Source: Argyresthia goedartella (taxonomy: Eukaryota; Arthropoda; Insecta; Lepidoptera; Argyresthiidae). Taken from it: a stretch of DNA of 64,000 nucleotides. The translations under genes were made by a program, and so were the position numbers. Positions 33,901 through 45,900 of this stretch are shown in pieces. The stretch covers positions 36,720,906 to 36,784,905 of the forward strand of contig OX463818.1 of assembly GCA_949825045.1 (NCBI GenBank). Direction: 5' to 3'. The first letter of the stretch is position 1, and each line of letters opens with the position of its first letter. The notes beneath the pieces are model-generated. The model ran no database searches. It saw only the letters and a program-made list of their open reading frames with translations, and had not been told where the DNA came from.

Positions 33901-36900
33901 CTCTAAAAAGACATCTCTTCAAATCATCAAACCCATGATGTAACCCCATAATTGTAAACTATTTTTTAAACATCTGTCATATTTACCAAAGATCAGAATT
34001 TCAAAGTCGCATCCATACTTTTTTCGCCAGTGGTATTTCTGTTTGTATGAAGAAATTGATCATTTTCAACTCTTCAAAACTTCTTGTTTCTAGTATGCTA
34101 ATTAGATAGTGTTCATTGAATTAGTTAGGTAATTTAATGTAGATTTGAATTAGTTAGTTAATTTAATGTAGTTTTTGAATTTATTGACCATTTTCAGCAA
34201 ATATGTCAAGCCCATAATTTTACTATGTGACTAGAGAGGTGTTTAATATCGGGTCATACACACCAACGACAAATCATATCTGTATAGGGTTCTTGATTTA
34301 ACTAGTTAAAGACCTAAACTCTCTAAATTAGCTTAGACAAGCCACTGTCATCACAAAGAGGGTCTAGAAATAAGCTGACAACATAACCTATTTTAGAACA
34401 CTTTTTTGATAATGTTATTTTAAGGTCATGGCTTTAAATAAATTTTTGTCTTAATTTTTCCACAGGACCATGTCATGTTTATATGTAACTGTGTAAATAA
34501 GATAATGTTGTAAATAAAACCAAAAATTCAAGCTCTTCCTGTGTTTAATTTTGAAAATTCAATAGTTTTTGACAAAAATGAGAAGAAAAAATCCCTATTT
34601 TCAGAATACTTTCTTTGCTCACACCTAGACTGCTTGACCAAACCCAGCTTATGTTACATTATTAGAAAGTATGTTTAATGCAGTTTTCAAATATATACAG
34701 GTTGTTTCTATTAAATAAGTAGTTTACGCCTCTTCGAGGATAGAAGCAAGCGCGGGGCGCGCGGCCCACCACCTGTGGTGCGCACGATTTGCGCCGCGGC
34801 AAGTGACCCTAGATGCGGTTGCGAGGCGTGTGGCAAGGGAAGGGTTATAATACATTTATACACACATTGACATGTCGTCATACTGAAAAATTTCATTTCA
34901 TAGACACCAATATTTGTATTGGAAAATATTTTTATTTGACTAAGGATAGGTATTACCTATCTAGGTTTTATACAAAACAGATAGCACAGTCACTATCTTA
35001 TTTTTTTTTGAACTCAGTCAAGGTTTTGACTAATGAAACGCCTGCTTCTATTGAGCAGTGTATTAATAATGACATGTACTCCTTGGAATCTGTTCCAAGC
35101 TCTTTAAATTAACCCATAGGACAACAGAGAGTAACTCTGGCAGTAATATTAATATTTCATATTCTTTATTGCACAGAAAACATAGATAAACAGACAGTTA
35201 CAATAAATTTTATAGGCAAAGGCGAGCTTATCTCTAAAAAGAGATTTCTTCCAGCAAACCTAGGCAAGACAGGAGTGTTTATGAAAAAGGACAGTCCTAG
35301 TGCGCAATAAAACAGTATACATACGTACGAAAATTACTTTTAAAATATAAATAAAATATACCTAATAAAAAATATATATATCTAAACTATATAATACACT
35401 AGATACATATTTGTATAAATATACCTTCATCTTGCCCATTAAATCAAGTTACTAGTAATGAAAAATGTAAAAGTAAGAATATTTTAAACGTGGTTCATCA
35501 AAATATACAGGGCATGTTAAGTAAAGAACTGGAAATTGAGTTATTCATGAACTGTAATAATATTGATATTTTATGTATAACAGAGCACTTTTTAAAGAGT
35601 TATCAGTTCATGTTCAACTTTAATAACCACCACGTTGCTAGTTCGTTCAACAGAAAAGCAGCTGATCTCGGTGGCTCCTTAATACTTGTAAATAATAGTT
35701 TTAAATATAAGGAACGAGTTGACATAGGGAGCCTGTCTGTTGAGCGTACCATGGAAATAGCCTGTATTGAACTTGAACAACTTATTGTAATGAGCGTATA
35801 CAGACCACCAGATTCATCCTTTGATTTATTCGAAAAGAAAATGGATGAAGTCTTGATTAAAATCAGCGATAAAAACAATTTTTTTATAATTTGAGGTGAT
35901 TTTAATGTTAATCTGTTAGAGGATAATAATATTTGTACTAGATTAAAATCTTTATTTTTATGTCACAACATGAACTATCTGTTTTTGGAGCCTACTAGAA
36001 TTACTGCAACATCTGCTACCTGCATTGACAATATATTTACTAACATTACGCCCATTTTCAAATCGGTCATCAATAAATTAACCTCTGATCACTCTGGTCA
36101 GATAGGTATATTCGATATTAAAATAAAAAAGGACCAAAAAGAGGATATTACATGTGTGCCCGTTAGTGACACTCGGCTTGAACACTACAGGAATAATATT
36201 TTAGATAAACTATGGGAAATACCATACAGTGACGATCCAAATTTGTTGTACAACTCAGTATTTAACCTTGTCAAAAATGAATATGATACGGTATTTAAAT
36301 CAAAAACTATAAAAGTTAATAACAAAGCTTTGTTTAGTGATTGGGCGACAGTTGGAATTCATAGGAGCAGACGAGGATTATATGAACTCTATGAAGAGAA
36401 ATCATATAACAAAAATACGGCCTTTCTAGATTATGTTCGTAGTTATTCAAAAATGTTTAAACGCGTTTGTGCCGTAGCTAAATCTAATTTCATTAAAAAC
36501 AAAATTGAATCTAGTAGCAATGTAATGAAAACGACTTGGCAAATTATAAACAGAGAGACTGGAAAGGCCAAAGCTACACATAATAACTTCAAGCTTAAGA
36601 TAGATAATCAATTGCTCAGTACAGACCTAGAAGTAGCAAAAGCTTTCGAAAATTTCTTTACGGACATTCCAGTTTCAACAACCAAGTCTTTAAATTCATC
36701 TCCCGCTGCTGCTGAATCTATACTTAAACAGAACTTTGAGGAATGTAAAACAGATTTTAAATTTAGGCACGTAAATAATGAAGACATTGTAAAAGCGTTG
36801 AAATCCCTGGAAATGAAAAAGACAGCTGACGCCCATGGTCTATCAGTAAAAATTATTAGTTCCATTGTAGATTGTATTGCACCTCACCTTTGTTGTATAT

Positions 36901-39900
36901 TTAATCAATGTATAGATAATGGTGTGTTTCCTGGCTTGATGAAACTAAGTAAAGTTATACCTTTATTCAAAGCTGGTACCGTGGAACCTGGCAACTTTGC
37001 CACTTTTTACTAGTGTTGAAAAGTCATAATCCATTTTTCACCAGAACTTGTATGCAACCGTTGAAGTATGTATGAAGCGACAGACAATATATTTATCTAT
37101 GAGTGCATAAACATGCATATTATTATATAATACGACGTATTATAAAGGTTAACGCCTAAAAACAAAACTGGCAAAGTTACCTACACCGTGTGGCAACTTT
37201 GCCAATTACATTTTTGCGTTATCAACAATGGAATTTGTATTTACAATATTAGTAAGTAATACTAAATAGGTAGGATACAAAAGGTTAGGAATTTGACCGA
37301 TAGGTTATAATTATTATGAAATAAAGCACAGACGAAATGGCAAAGTTGTATACCCATATAAGAAATTTTCATATAAAGTCAGTGAATGTGGTCAGGGTTG
37401 GCACAATTGAGAAAAAAGATTTGATTATTTTTTAACTATTTATTTGTTTTGTTACATATTAGTAATCAGGTACATAAGTACTAAGGAGAAACGTAAAAAA
37501 TATGTTTATATATATATATAAACATTATCAGAAACGAAACACGATAGGAAACTCTTTAAGGCTGCTTTGGGCTGATTCTGGTGCCCTTGTCAGTTTTTAA
37601 AATTAAATTAATAAATAAAAATAAACTGACGAGGGCGACACAATCGGCGCAATGCAACCATAAACGGTAGGTGACATTATTGTCAAAATAAAAACAATAT
37701 AAAATCAAATATAAAATCGTTAACAATAAAATAGATACAGGGTGAAATTAAATTCGCTGACCATATTTTGAGGAATGATAGTACCCATCATTGTGAACAA
37801 CTTTCCCTATGAAACATATGGTCGCAAATGAAAAAAAAATATTGTCCCCCAGTACTTTGCCCCGATCAGCTGATTTCAAGTTACTATTAGATTACTATTA
37901 GATTGGTTGAACCCGGGTTATCGGACAAGTTCGTCTCGTCGTAGTTCAATATATTTTGTGGAGGAACGTCTACTACAGTGCGTTCAAGATTACTGAAATA
38001 ATTCTCAAACTCATCGACAGTTTTTACTGCTCGTGCCCTCTTAACGTTCTGCACTGTTCGCTCCGTCAGTGCATGCTGGTTCCTTGTAAAAAAATTTTTT
38101 ACCCACCATTTACCTGTTATTTTATCGGAAAATAGGCAAGCACGACGATTTAAATGCAAATATTGAAAGATCACTATAAGTAGATCTAATCGAGATAGTG
38201 GGGAACCAAAATCTGCAGCGGCTATTAAAACGTCCACGATGTCCATTTCCTCGCGGTGACTCAGGCGAAACGGGGCACCGGGGGCTTTCATATGGAGTCC
38301 TTTCACTTTATTTTCTATTGTACGTCGAGGTACAAAGAATCGTTTTTCAGCTTCCGATGAAGTTATATTCTTGTTTTTTACAAGCTCAACGGCTAAGTCT
38401 AGCATTTCCTGGCTATAATTCTTATAATTCCTCGATCCCAGTTTTCGGCGACTTCGGCGCCCCATTTTCCTAAAAGTAAATGAAAATAAATTAGAACCTA
38501 CCTACCTACAACATACTAAAGGGCCTAGCAAAGACTGCAGAATAAAGCTAAATTCTTATAAATATTTGAAAAGTATGGTAACAATGTATAAGTGAAGATA
38601 AAGTAGTGTACCTAGCGATGCAATTGCATATAATTATAGACGAAAACATTTTTATGCTACCTACTAGCTTTCCGCCCGCGTGAATTTTAGGTTATAGTTG
38701 TTGGTAAAAAATCGATTACCTATTTCAACTTTTCATCATCCCGCGTGAACACTGCATTTTTTCCCGGATATAAAGTACGTAGCCTGTGTTTTAATCCAGG
38801 ATGTCAGAAGCGTCAGTGTTATAATTTCATAAAAATTAGACCAGCTGTTTGAGCTTGAAGAGGTAACAAACATACACACAAACACACATATTCACTCTCA
38901 AACTTTCGCGTTTATAATATTAGGTATGTACCTAGTAGAATTATTTTTGTTTTGGTACAACCCTAGGCCACTTGAAAACATGGCAAAGTTGCCCTCCCAT
39001 ACTGGCCGGCATGGTCTAGTAACTTTGCCAACGCAATTATATGACACAATTCAAACACTACAGCATTTATAACAATATAAATCCATTCCTTACCATAAAA
39101 TTAACATTATATGAAAAAATTACGTACCTGGATCCGATGGTTCCGCTCAAAAATAATAGATGTTCTGGAGCACTGTATTTTTAGGTTAGATGCGTGACGG
39201 ATTTTTTCTCTCAAATGACAAATAATGGCTGCCTTGGTGTTACCCTATTCAAAACAGTGTTGCCAATTGATAATCGTATTTTCCCCTAAAAATAGTCACA
39301 ACACAAAAAAATGGTAGTAGACTGAGATATTGCAGGATTGCCGTAGGCACAACGCTGATGGCAAATTTACTAACCCTTGGCAAAGTTGCCAAGTTTCACG
39401 GTAGTACATCAGACCCCACCAATTTTAGACCCATATCGATACTACCAACGCTTAGCAAAATATTTGAAAAACTCATACTTAATCAATTGCAAAGTCATTT
39501 TTATCTCAATAATTTAATTCATATTGCTCAGTTTGGTTTCACAAAGGGTCGTTCAACAGCCGATGCTGGTGTTGAACTAATCGACAATATTTTTGATACC
39601 TGGGAAGACGCAATGGATGCAATAGGTGTCTTCTGCGATCTATCCAAGGCTTTTGATTGCGTCCATCATGACACTCTTGTCAGGAAGTTATGCCATTATG
39701 GTGTAAAACATCAGACACTTGGCCTTCTGGAGTCATATCTAACAGATAGGGTTCAGATGGTCGATGTTAATGGGAAAAGATCACCTGGGTCTTCCATAAG
39801 TATGGGCGTACCGCAAGGTTCAATTCTTGGTCCTTTCTTGTTTTTAGTATATATTAATGATTCACCTTACCTTGTTAAAGCAAAACATGGGTTAGTATTG

Positions 39901-42900
39901 TTTGCCGATGATACTTCTTTGATATTTAAAGTTAAAAGACAGCAATCAAATTATGACGAGGTAAACAATGCTATCTCTAGTATAGTGAACTGGTTTACTG
40001 TTAACAATTTATTACTTAATGAAAAGAAAACTAAATGTATTAAATTCGTGTTACCCAATGTGAACCCGGTAACTACAGACATATTTATAAAATGACAGAG
40101 ATTGGACCTTGTGCAGTCGACTGTCTTTTTGGGCATTACTTTAGACGCCAAACTACAATGGGATCCTCATAAAAATAAATTGTCGAACAGACTGAGTTCG
40201 GCAGCGTTCGCAGTTAAAAAAATTAGAGCTCTTACCGACGTAGACACCGCTAGACTAGTCTACTTTAGTTACTTTCATAGTCTAATGACCTATGGTATTT
40301 TATTGTGGGGTCACGCTGCGAATGCTAATAGTATATTTATTCTGCAGAAACGGGCTGTTCGTGCAACTGAGGGAAAAGTTTAAAGAAATCAATATTCTGA
40401 CATTTGTGTCTCAATATATCTATGACAATCTTGTGTATGTAAAAAGAAATATAACTAATTTTCAGAAGTACAGTGATATACACAATTTTAATACTAGAAA
40501 TAAAGACAAGTTGGTTGCTTATGTAAGCAGACTACATAAAATTAGTAATTCTTTTAAAGGCAATTGTATACGCTATTACAATAAGGTCCCTACTGATATT
40601 AAAAACTTACCTTTAGACAAGTTTAAAATAATAATAAAACAGAAATTGTATAAAAAAGGTTACTATAGGATATCTGATTACTTAGAGGACAGATGTCCAT
40701 GGGAATAGATTGTTTGAGTAACAGGCTGTTTCGATATATAATTAGCATTCATTTTGTAATTTGACAATATTTAATTTAAAAAAGGAAACGCAAAAGATGC
40801 GACGACTGTGGAGTTTCTTCGGTGAGCTCTTCTCCACAGATTCCGCCATTGTGTTAGTGAACTCACCCAAAAAAATGTAATGACGGATCTAAGTGATGTA
40901 ACAACATCCTATGGAAATAAATGATTTTTGATTTTGATTTTCATCATTGCTAGGAAGGGAGCCTTAGTGCCGTATGTTAAGGTTAGGAGCTCAAATGATT
41001 GAAGGGGTTGATTCAGTGACTCTCCAGATTATTTTTTGTAAGGGAGTATCTTCTCTGTTAATCAATATTTATTTGCCTGTACATTTTTTCAATGTCCGCA
41101 CTGAAAGCGTAGCGGTATTGTCTCAACTTTAAAATCAAGCTCTGAAGATCCTGTTCTAGATTGGGACCTTTATAGATCAGATCATTCAAAGAGCACCCTG
41201 TAGATGTTTTAGCCGAGGCATTAAAAACGACCCGATACTTCGTAGTTGTAGACTCCGCCCGTTCGACTCCATGGTGAGGTAGGTAAGTTTGCGGCGTCGT
41301 GTTACCGTCGTCGGCGGTAGGTATCATATGATGTAATTGATGGTATTCATTCAAAAACGATCTATAGGGTAATAAATAAATAAATAATAAAATATGTTTA
41401 TTCAATGACCAAATGATACATATAAGTTTCGGCTGGAGCCTTCTATTAAGTAATAATACCTGTATCAGAAGACTCCGCTCCCTCACGTCCGTGACTGACT
41501 AACAAATTTAATGGTGCTACTTTTACTAACATAACTTAAATTAAAGTTTAAAATAAGACAAAAATAATAATAATAAGAGAACTAGAAGAAAAGAAAAATA
41601 TTCTTAGAAAAATGATTGTGTTTTTGTGTGTGAGTGTGTGTGTGTGTGTGTATGTGTGTGTGTGTGTATGTGTGTGTTTGTGTGTGTGTGTGAGGGTGTG
41701 TGTGTGTGTGTGTGTGTATATGGAGGTTGGTCCAGCACTTTTGTACTGTTATGGGTACGGGAATAATAAGGTAAGTTATTTTAATTGTTTTAGGCTTGGT
41801 ACAAACAATTAGGTACCTAAACCTAAGTGTTTGTACTTATGAGCAATTCTATTTCGTCATAATTTAGTGTCTTTAGCCAATTAGTTAAAAGTTTTTTAAC
41901 TTCATAGTATTGTTTGGGGTAGATATCTAGATTTTTATTTAGTGTATTATATAAACGGGCTGATTGTGTTTCGTATTGTATCATAGCAAATTTAGACTGC
42001 CTGGCTTTAATTACAATTGCAGTGTGAGCTCTCCTTTTTTCAAGAACCTTAGGGTCAAAACGTAGGGTTTTTTGGACTCTTAGGGTAGCTTTTAGTATGT
42101 ATAGCTTTCTTACACTTAGCATTTGGCATAGTGAGTATAAGTCCACAGTCGGAAATCTAAATGGCCTGAAGTACATGACTTTTATTAGTGCTCGTTGTGA
42201 TCTCTCTACTTCGATTAATTTAGTTTTAGCAGATCCCCCCCAGATGGTGATACAATAGCATAGAACGGATTGGCCCAGGGCAACATATATTTGATTGAGC
42301 AATAAAGGTGCAGCAACATTTCGCAAGGTTTTGAAGACCCAAATAAGTTTTCTTATTCTAGCGCTAAGCAATTCAATTTGTGCAGACCACCCCAGTCTCT
42401 GATCAATTATGACCCCTAAGTATTTAAACGTACTTACTTTGTTTATGATTGTGCAGTCACAACTTGAGTCAGAGCCATAGTTGGCACAATTTTTATGAAC
42501 CCTGATAGTGAAATCATCTTTCGGTTGAGTCTTATTTGTCTTGGTAAAGCACATGTAGTTTGTCTTTAAAGCATTAAGGGTTAGCAGATTGGACCCAAGC
42601 CACTGTGAAATCTTGTGTAAGCCTATCTCAGCTTGCATACGAGCTCCAGCCCAGGCCTTATTAGAAAATACTACAGCAGTATCATCAGCGTAACATATAA
42701 TTTTAGCGTTGTCAATTTTTAGGTTAATTAGATCGTTTATGTAGATTAAAAACAAGGTAGGTCCCAGAACGCTCCCCTGAGGCACGCCATAGACAATTTC
42801 AGAGTCTTCGCTAGTGTGTAGCCCGATCCTTACTTTTTGCTTCCTATTACTAAGATAATCTCGAAAGAGAGCCAGAGGAGTATCTCTAATGCCAGCATTT

Positions 42901-45900
42901 TCAAGCTTTTGCACAAGAATGGGAAGGCAGACCGTATCAAAGGCCTTTTTAAGGTCTAAAAACACTGCAAGGCATTTATTGTTATTGTCTACCTGGTCAA
43001 CGATATGTGAGGTTAGAGCTGTCACGGCGTCTTCCGTGGACTTTCCTGTTCGAAAGCCAAACTGTGAGTCTGATAGTATGTTGTATTTATCTAGGTAAGA
43101 AATTAGCCTTTTGTTTATTAACTTTTCTAACACTTTTGAAATTGAGGATAGAACAGATATGGGTCTGTAGTTGTTGACGTCATCAGTGTCCCCACCCTTA
43201 TGCACTGGTGTAATTATTGAGTGTTTCAGCAAATGAGGAAAAATCCCTCGACTAAAGCATAGATTAGTTAAGTGAGTGATGACTGGTATGATTTCAAATT
43301 TAGCCATTTTAAGAAAATGTGTGGGTATACTGTCCCAGCCAGGGGCGCTGTCAATTTTTAGGCCCATTATTATAGCATGAACTTCCTCGTCATCAGTCTC
43401 TAAGAGAGCAAAAGAATTTGTTTGGGCAGCTGGTCTATCAGTGAAAGATGTGTTAGTTGTTGTGTTAGTTATGGACATAATTTTTTCAGCTAGGTCTTTT
43501 CCAATATTCACAAAGTAGTCGTTTACATGATTGGCTGCTTCAGTAGGGGATGGTCTTAAATTTAGTAGTTTAATATTATCTGTTTTATTTTTGTTAAGGT
43601 TTGTTATGGACTTAATGCATTTCCATAGTGTTTTTGAGTTTTTTGTAGAATTAGCCAATTGTTCTCGTTGATACTGTCGTTTGAGTTTCTTTATTAAATT
43701 ATTGCAGAAGTTGCGATACCTTTTGTAGCTTATTCTAGAGACTTCATTATGTGGATCTAGTCGTAAAGTCTTTTGTAGCTTATTTCTATTTCTTATACAT
43801 CGTAATATGCCAGGAGTTATCCAGGGTTTTATAACACGTTTCAGTTTTGGAATTTGTATTATTTTCGTATTCTCATTCAGGGATTCGGTAATTTTGTTTA
43901 TCAATTGTTCTACTACAGAGTCAGGGTCATCACAGAGTAGGATTTCTTCTAGATTTGATTTAGCTAAAGTGATAAGCGCGCTGTGAAAGTCTGTGACGGT
44001 TTTAATTTTCTTACATTCTTTTTTAGTGGTTTGACCGGATAAATTTAAAAATATCAAACAATGATCCGTTATACTTGTATTTAAGACAGCGATTTGGGCA
44101 GATGTTTTGTCTGTCTGAATTTTTAACATGAAGTGATCTAAACAACTTCTTTCCCTAGTGGGGAACTGGTGTCCTGTCAAGATGCCGTGCATTGATAACA
44201 TGTTGACATAGCTGAGCCTGTTTTCCTGCAAGTAGGTTTTCTCATTTTCTTTTCGAATTAGGTTTATATTTATGTCCCCGGTAACTATTATATTTTTGTA
44301 GGCTTTTAAAGTATCTAAATGCAAGCTAAGGGAGTTGATGAACTGTTCCGCGTCTGTATTTGATGGAGAGGGTGTTGCTAATTGTTCATGTTTTTCCAAT
44401 TTCCTTTCCAGATTCCGGAATTGTGCGATGGCTTTTTGCTTAGAGTCCCCTAATGTTTGTTGGAAATCCGATTTCATGGGTATTCGGACCTCGTAACGAC
44501 CGTCTTCATATCTTGTTGTTGTTTCATTATAACACTTAACACATTCTCTGTCTTCTGATGACATCTCCCCCTCCTCCGAGATTTCCTCCATCTCCCAAAA
44601 CTGTTGCATGTCATCGAGATTGTTCAAAATCACATTACAGTGAAATGTTTGTGAGTTACCGCATAAAAGCCAGCCCAGTTGTGTTTGTTGAGCCATCGGT
44701 TGTGAAATGTTATCCCCCTTTATCATTCCACTTAGTAAAATGTTGCTGTAAATATCTGCGCCCAGTAATATGTCCACCGGGCGGCTAAGACCTAATTTTT
44801 TAACAGTATTTAGCCGTTTTTCATTCGGTAATTGCAAAAATGTTTTGCAGTTATAAAGTCCATGAAATCACATTACAGTGAAATGTTTGTGAGTTACCGC
44901 ATAAAAGCCAGCCCAGTTGTGTTTGTTGAGCCATCGGTTGTGAAATGTTATCCCCCTTTATCATTCCACTTAGTAAAATGTTGCTGTAAATATCTGCGCC
45001 CAGTAATATGTCCACCGGGCGGCTAAGACTTAATTTTTTAACAGTATTTAGCCGTTTTTCATTCGGTAATTGCAAAAATGTTTTGCAGTTATAAAGTCCA
45101 TGTTGATCTTTGCATAATGGGCATGTGTAGGTAGTCACGTTGTATGATTTCGCCATCGATTTTTGTCCCTTATTTGTTGTTTGTTGGAATGATTTTTTAT
45201 GACTTGTATTGTTTTGATTGTTAAAATCAGGGTTCTACGACGAGGTGGCCGGGGTCTCGTGCTTACGTCATGATGAAGTTTCCAATGTAGTAAACGTGCT
45301 CTCTAAAAATTTTAAGAGATCTTGAAGCACTGGCAATTCACGAGGGTTGTTAATTGACTACAAGTACTCGGTATACGTTTCATTGTCTAATTTTTGAGAC
45401 AGCAAGTGAACGAGAATAGGGTCCCACGTTGTAGAGTCCACCCCAAGGTTTTTTATTGCGTTTAGAGTCTCTACCGTGACGTCATGCATTTTCTTTATCA
45501 GCGCTAATGAGTTATGTAGGTACATTAGGTAATCCAAATAAGACAATCATTTGGGATGAAAATATCAGTTTTTTGTTGTTGAATATATTATTAAATATAT
45601 CCCAACACGATGAATAGTTTTCGTCTGATACAACATCCATACATCGGAGCTGATGTATAGATGTTGTATCAGACGTTCAGCCTCCCCTTTTACCTTCGTC
45701 TTTAAAATCTGCATCTTTTGCGAATCAGGCATTGTTGAGTTCTTATGTATAGCTTCCATGAAAAGATCTTTGAATGAAACCCAGTTGTTAAAGTTACCAG
45801 TGAATATCGGTATTTCTAATTTAGGGGTAGTTTTCTCCCGGTAACTAACTGACCACATCTTTTTATTTATCTGCTTTTTGAGCGTGTTGTAAGGTTCTTC

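Larger units (their letters stand above)
30968..34844 (+). mobile_element. 3.9-kb TIR element with TTAT duplication, unclassified
   Basis: TTAT at 30964-30967 and 34845-34848 flanks it; deleting the element and one TTAT restores the CR1 ORF1 frame (HIRHDY/NTFIHT). The ends are imperfect inverted repeats: CCCCTCCTTTGCC...CGCC on the left and CCCTTCCCTTGCC...CGCC as the reverse complement of the right, 15 of 20 identical. No transposase ORF was found. It carries a candidate four-exon gene (31223-34518). CCC-starting termini and a TTAN target recall piggyBac-type elements (TTAA), but TTAT and the missing transposase leave the class open. Confidence 0.72.
29642..35112 (+). pseudogene. CR1 ORF1 (coiled coil plus esterase-like domain), split
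   Basis: ATG 29642, open to the insertion at 30964. The first 130 residues are a heptad-rich coiled coil (ELKLKATLLELKKSQELCE). A basic middle region and a cysteine pair (CDCKQAPADC) follow. The esterase-like part starts YIMYSDELGKNMG and continues TTLIILIGRRENV and IILFAFPFSQSL. After the 3.9-kb insert the frame resumes at 34849 with NTFIHTLTC, FHFIDTNICIGKYFYLTKDR and an end SVPSSLN before TAA. Block I again lacks the GDS serine (SDE). No PHD finger is seen, unlike the element at 15.8 kb. Known CR1 ORF1 proteins bind nucleic acid and may hydrolyse esters; activity here is doubtful. Confidence 0.75.
35460..40708 (+). pseudogene. CR1 ORF2, interrupted by a pogo element
   Basis: Endonuclease: VVHQNIQGMLSKE, CITEHFL, then TGA at 35892-35894 directly before GDFNVNLLEDN in the same frame; later LTSDHSGQIGIF. 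The RT part reaches VIPLFKAG at 36976, where the pogo element intervenes, and resumes TSDPTNFRPISILPTLSK at 39404. Next come FTKGRSTADAGVE, FCDLSKAFDCVHH, GVPQGSILGPFLFLVYIND and LVLFADDTSLIF. A second TGA (40093-40095) and a frameshift near 40370 follow. The C-terminus runs to YYRISDYLEDRCPWE and TAG at 40708. Two nonsense codons, one frameshift and one insertion make it inactive. Confidence 0.85.
29560..40943 (+). mobile_element. CR1-like non-LTR retrotransposon 3, hosting two DNA transposons
   Basis: ORF1 (29642 to 30963, then 34849 to 35112), ORF2 (about 35460-36978, then 39404-40708) and a 3' UTR that ends in (GATTTT)n (about 40921-40940). Interrupted by a 3.9-kb TIR element (30968-34844), a short antisense retro-tail (about 35158-35430) and a 2.4-kb pogo element (36979-39401). 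Removing each insert and one target duplication joins the coding frame. The element abuts BEL coding sequence at about 40945. The 5' end is approximate. Confidence 0.82.

Noticed and set aside
41612..41812. ORF over the (TG)n run
   Set aside because: The translation is only repetitive Val/Cys from a microsatellite inside a retroelement 3' UTR.
44832..45026. Plus-strand ORF identical to one at 44558-44788
   Set aside because: Both are antisense shadows of the duplicated BEL protease segment.
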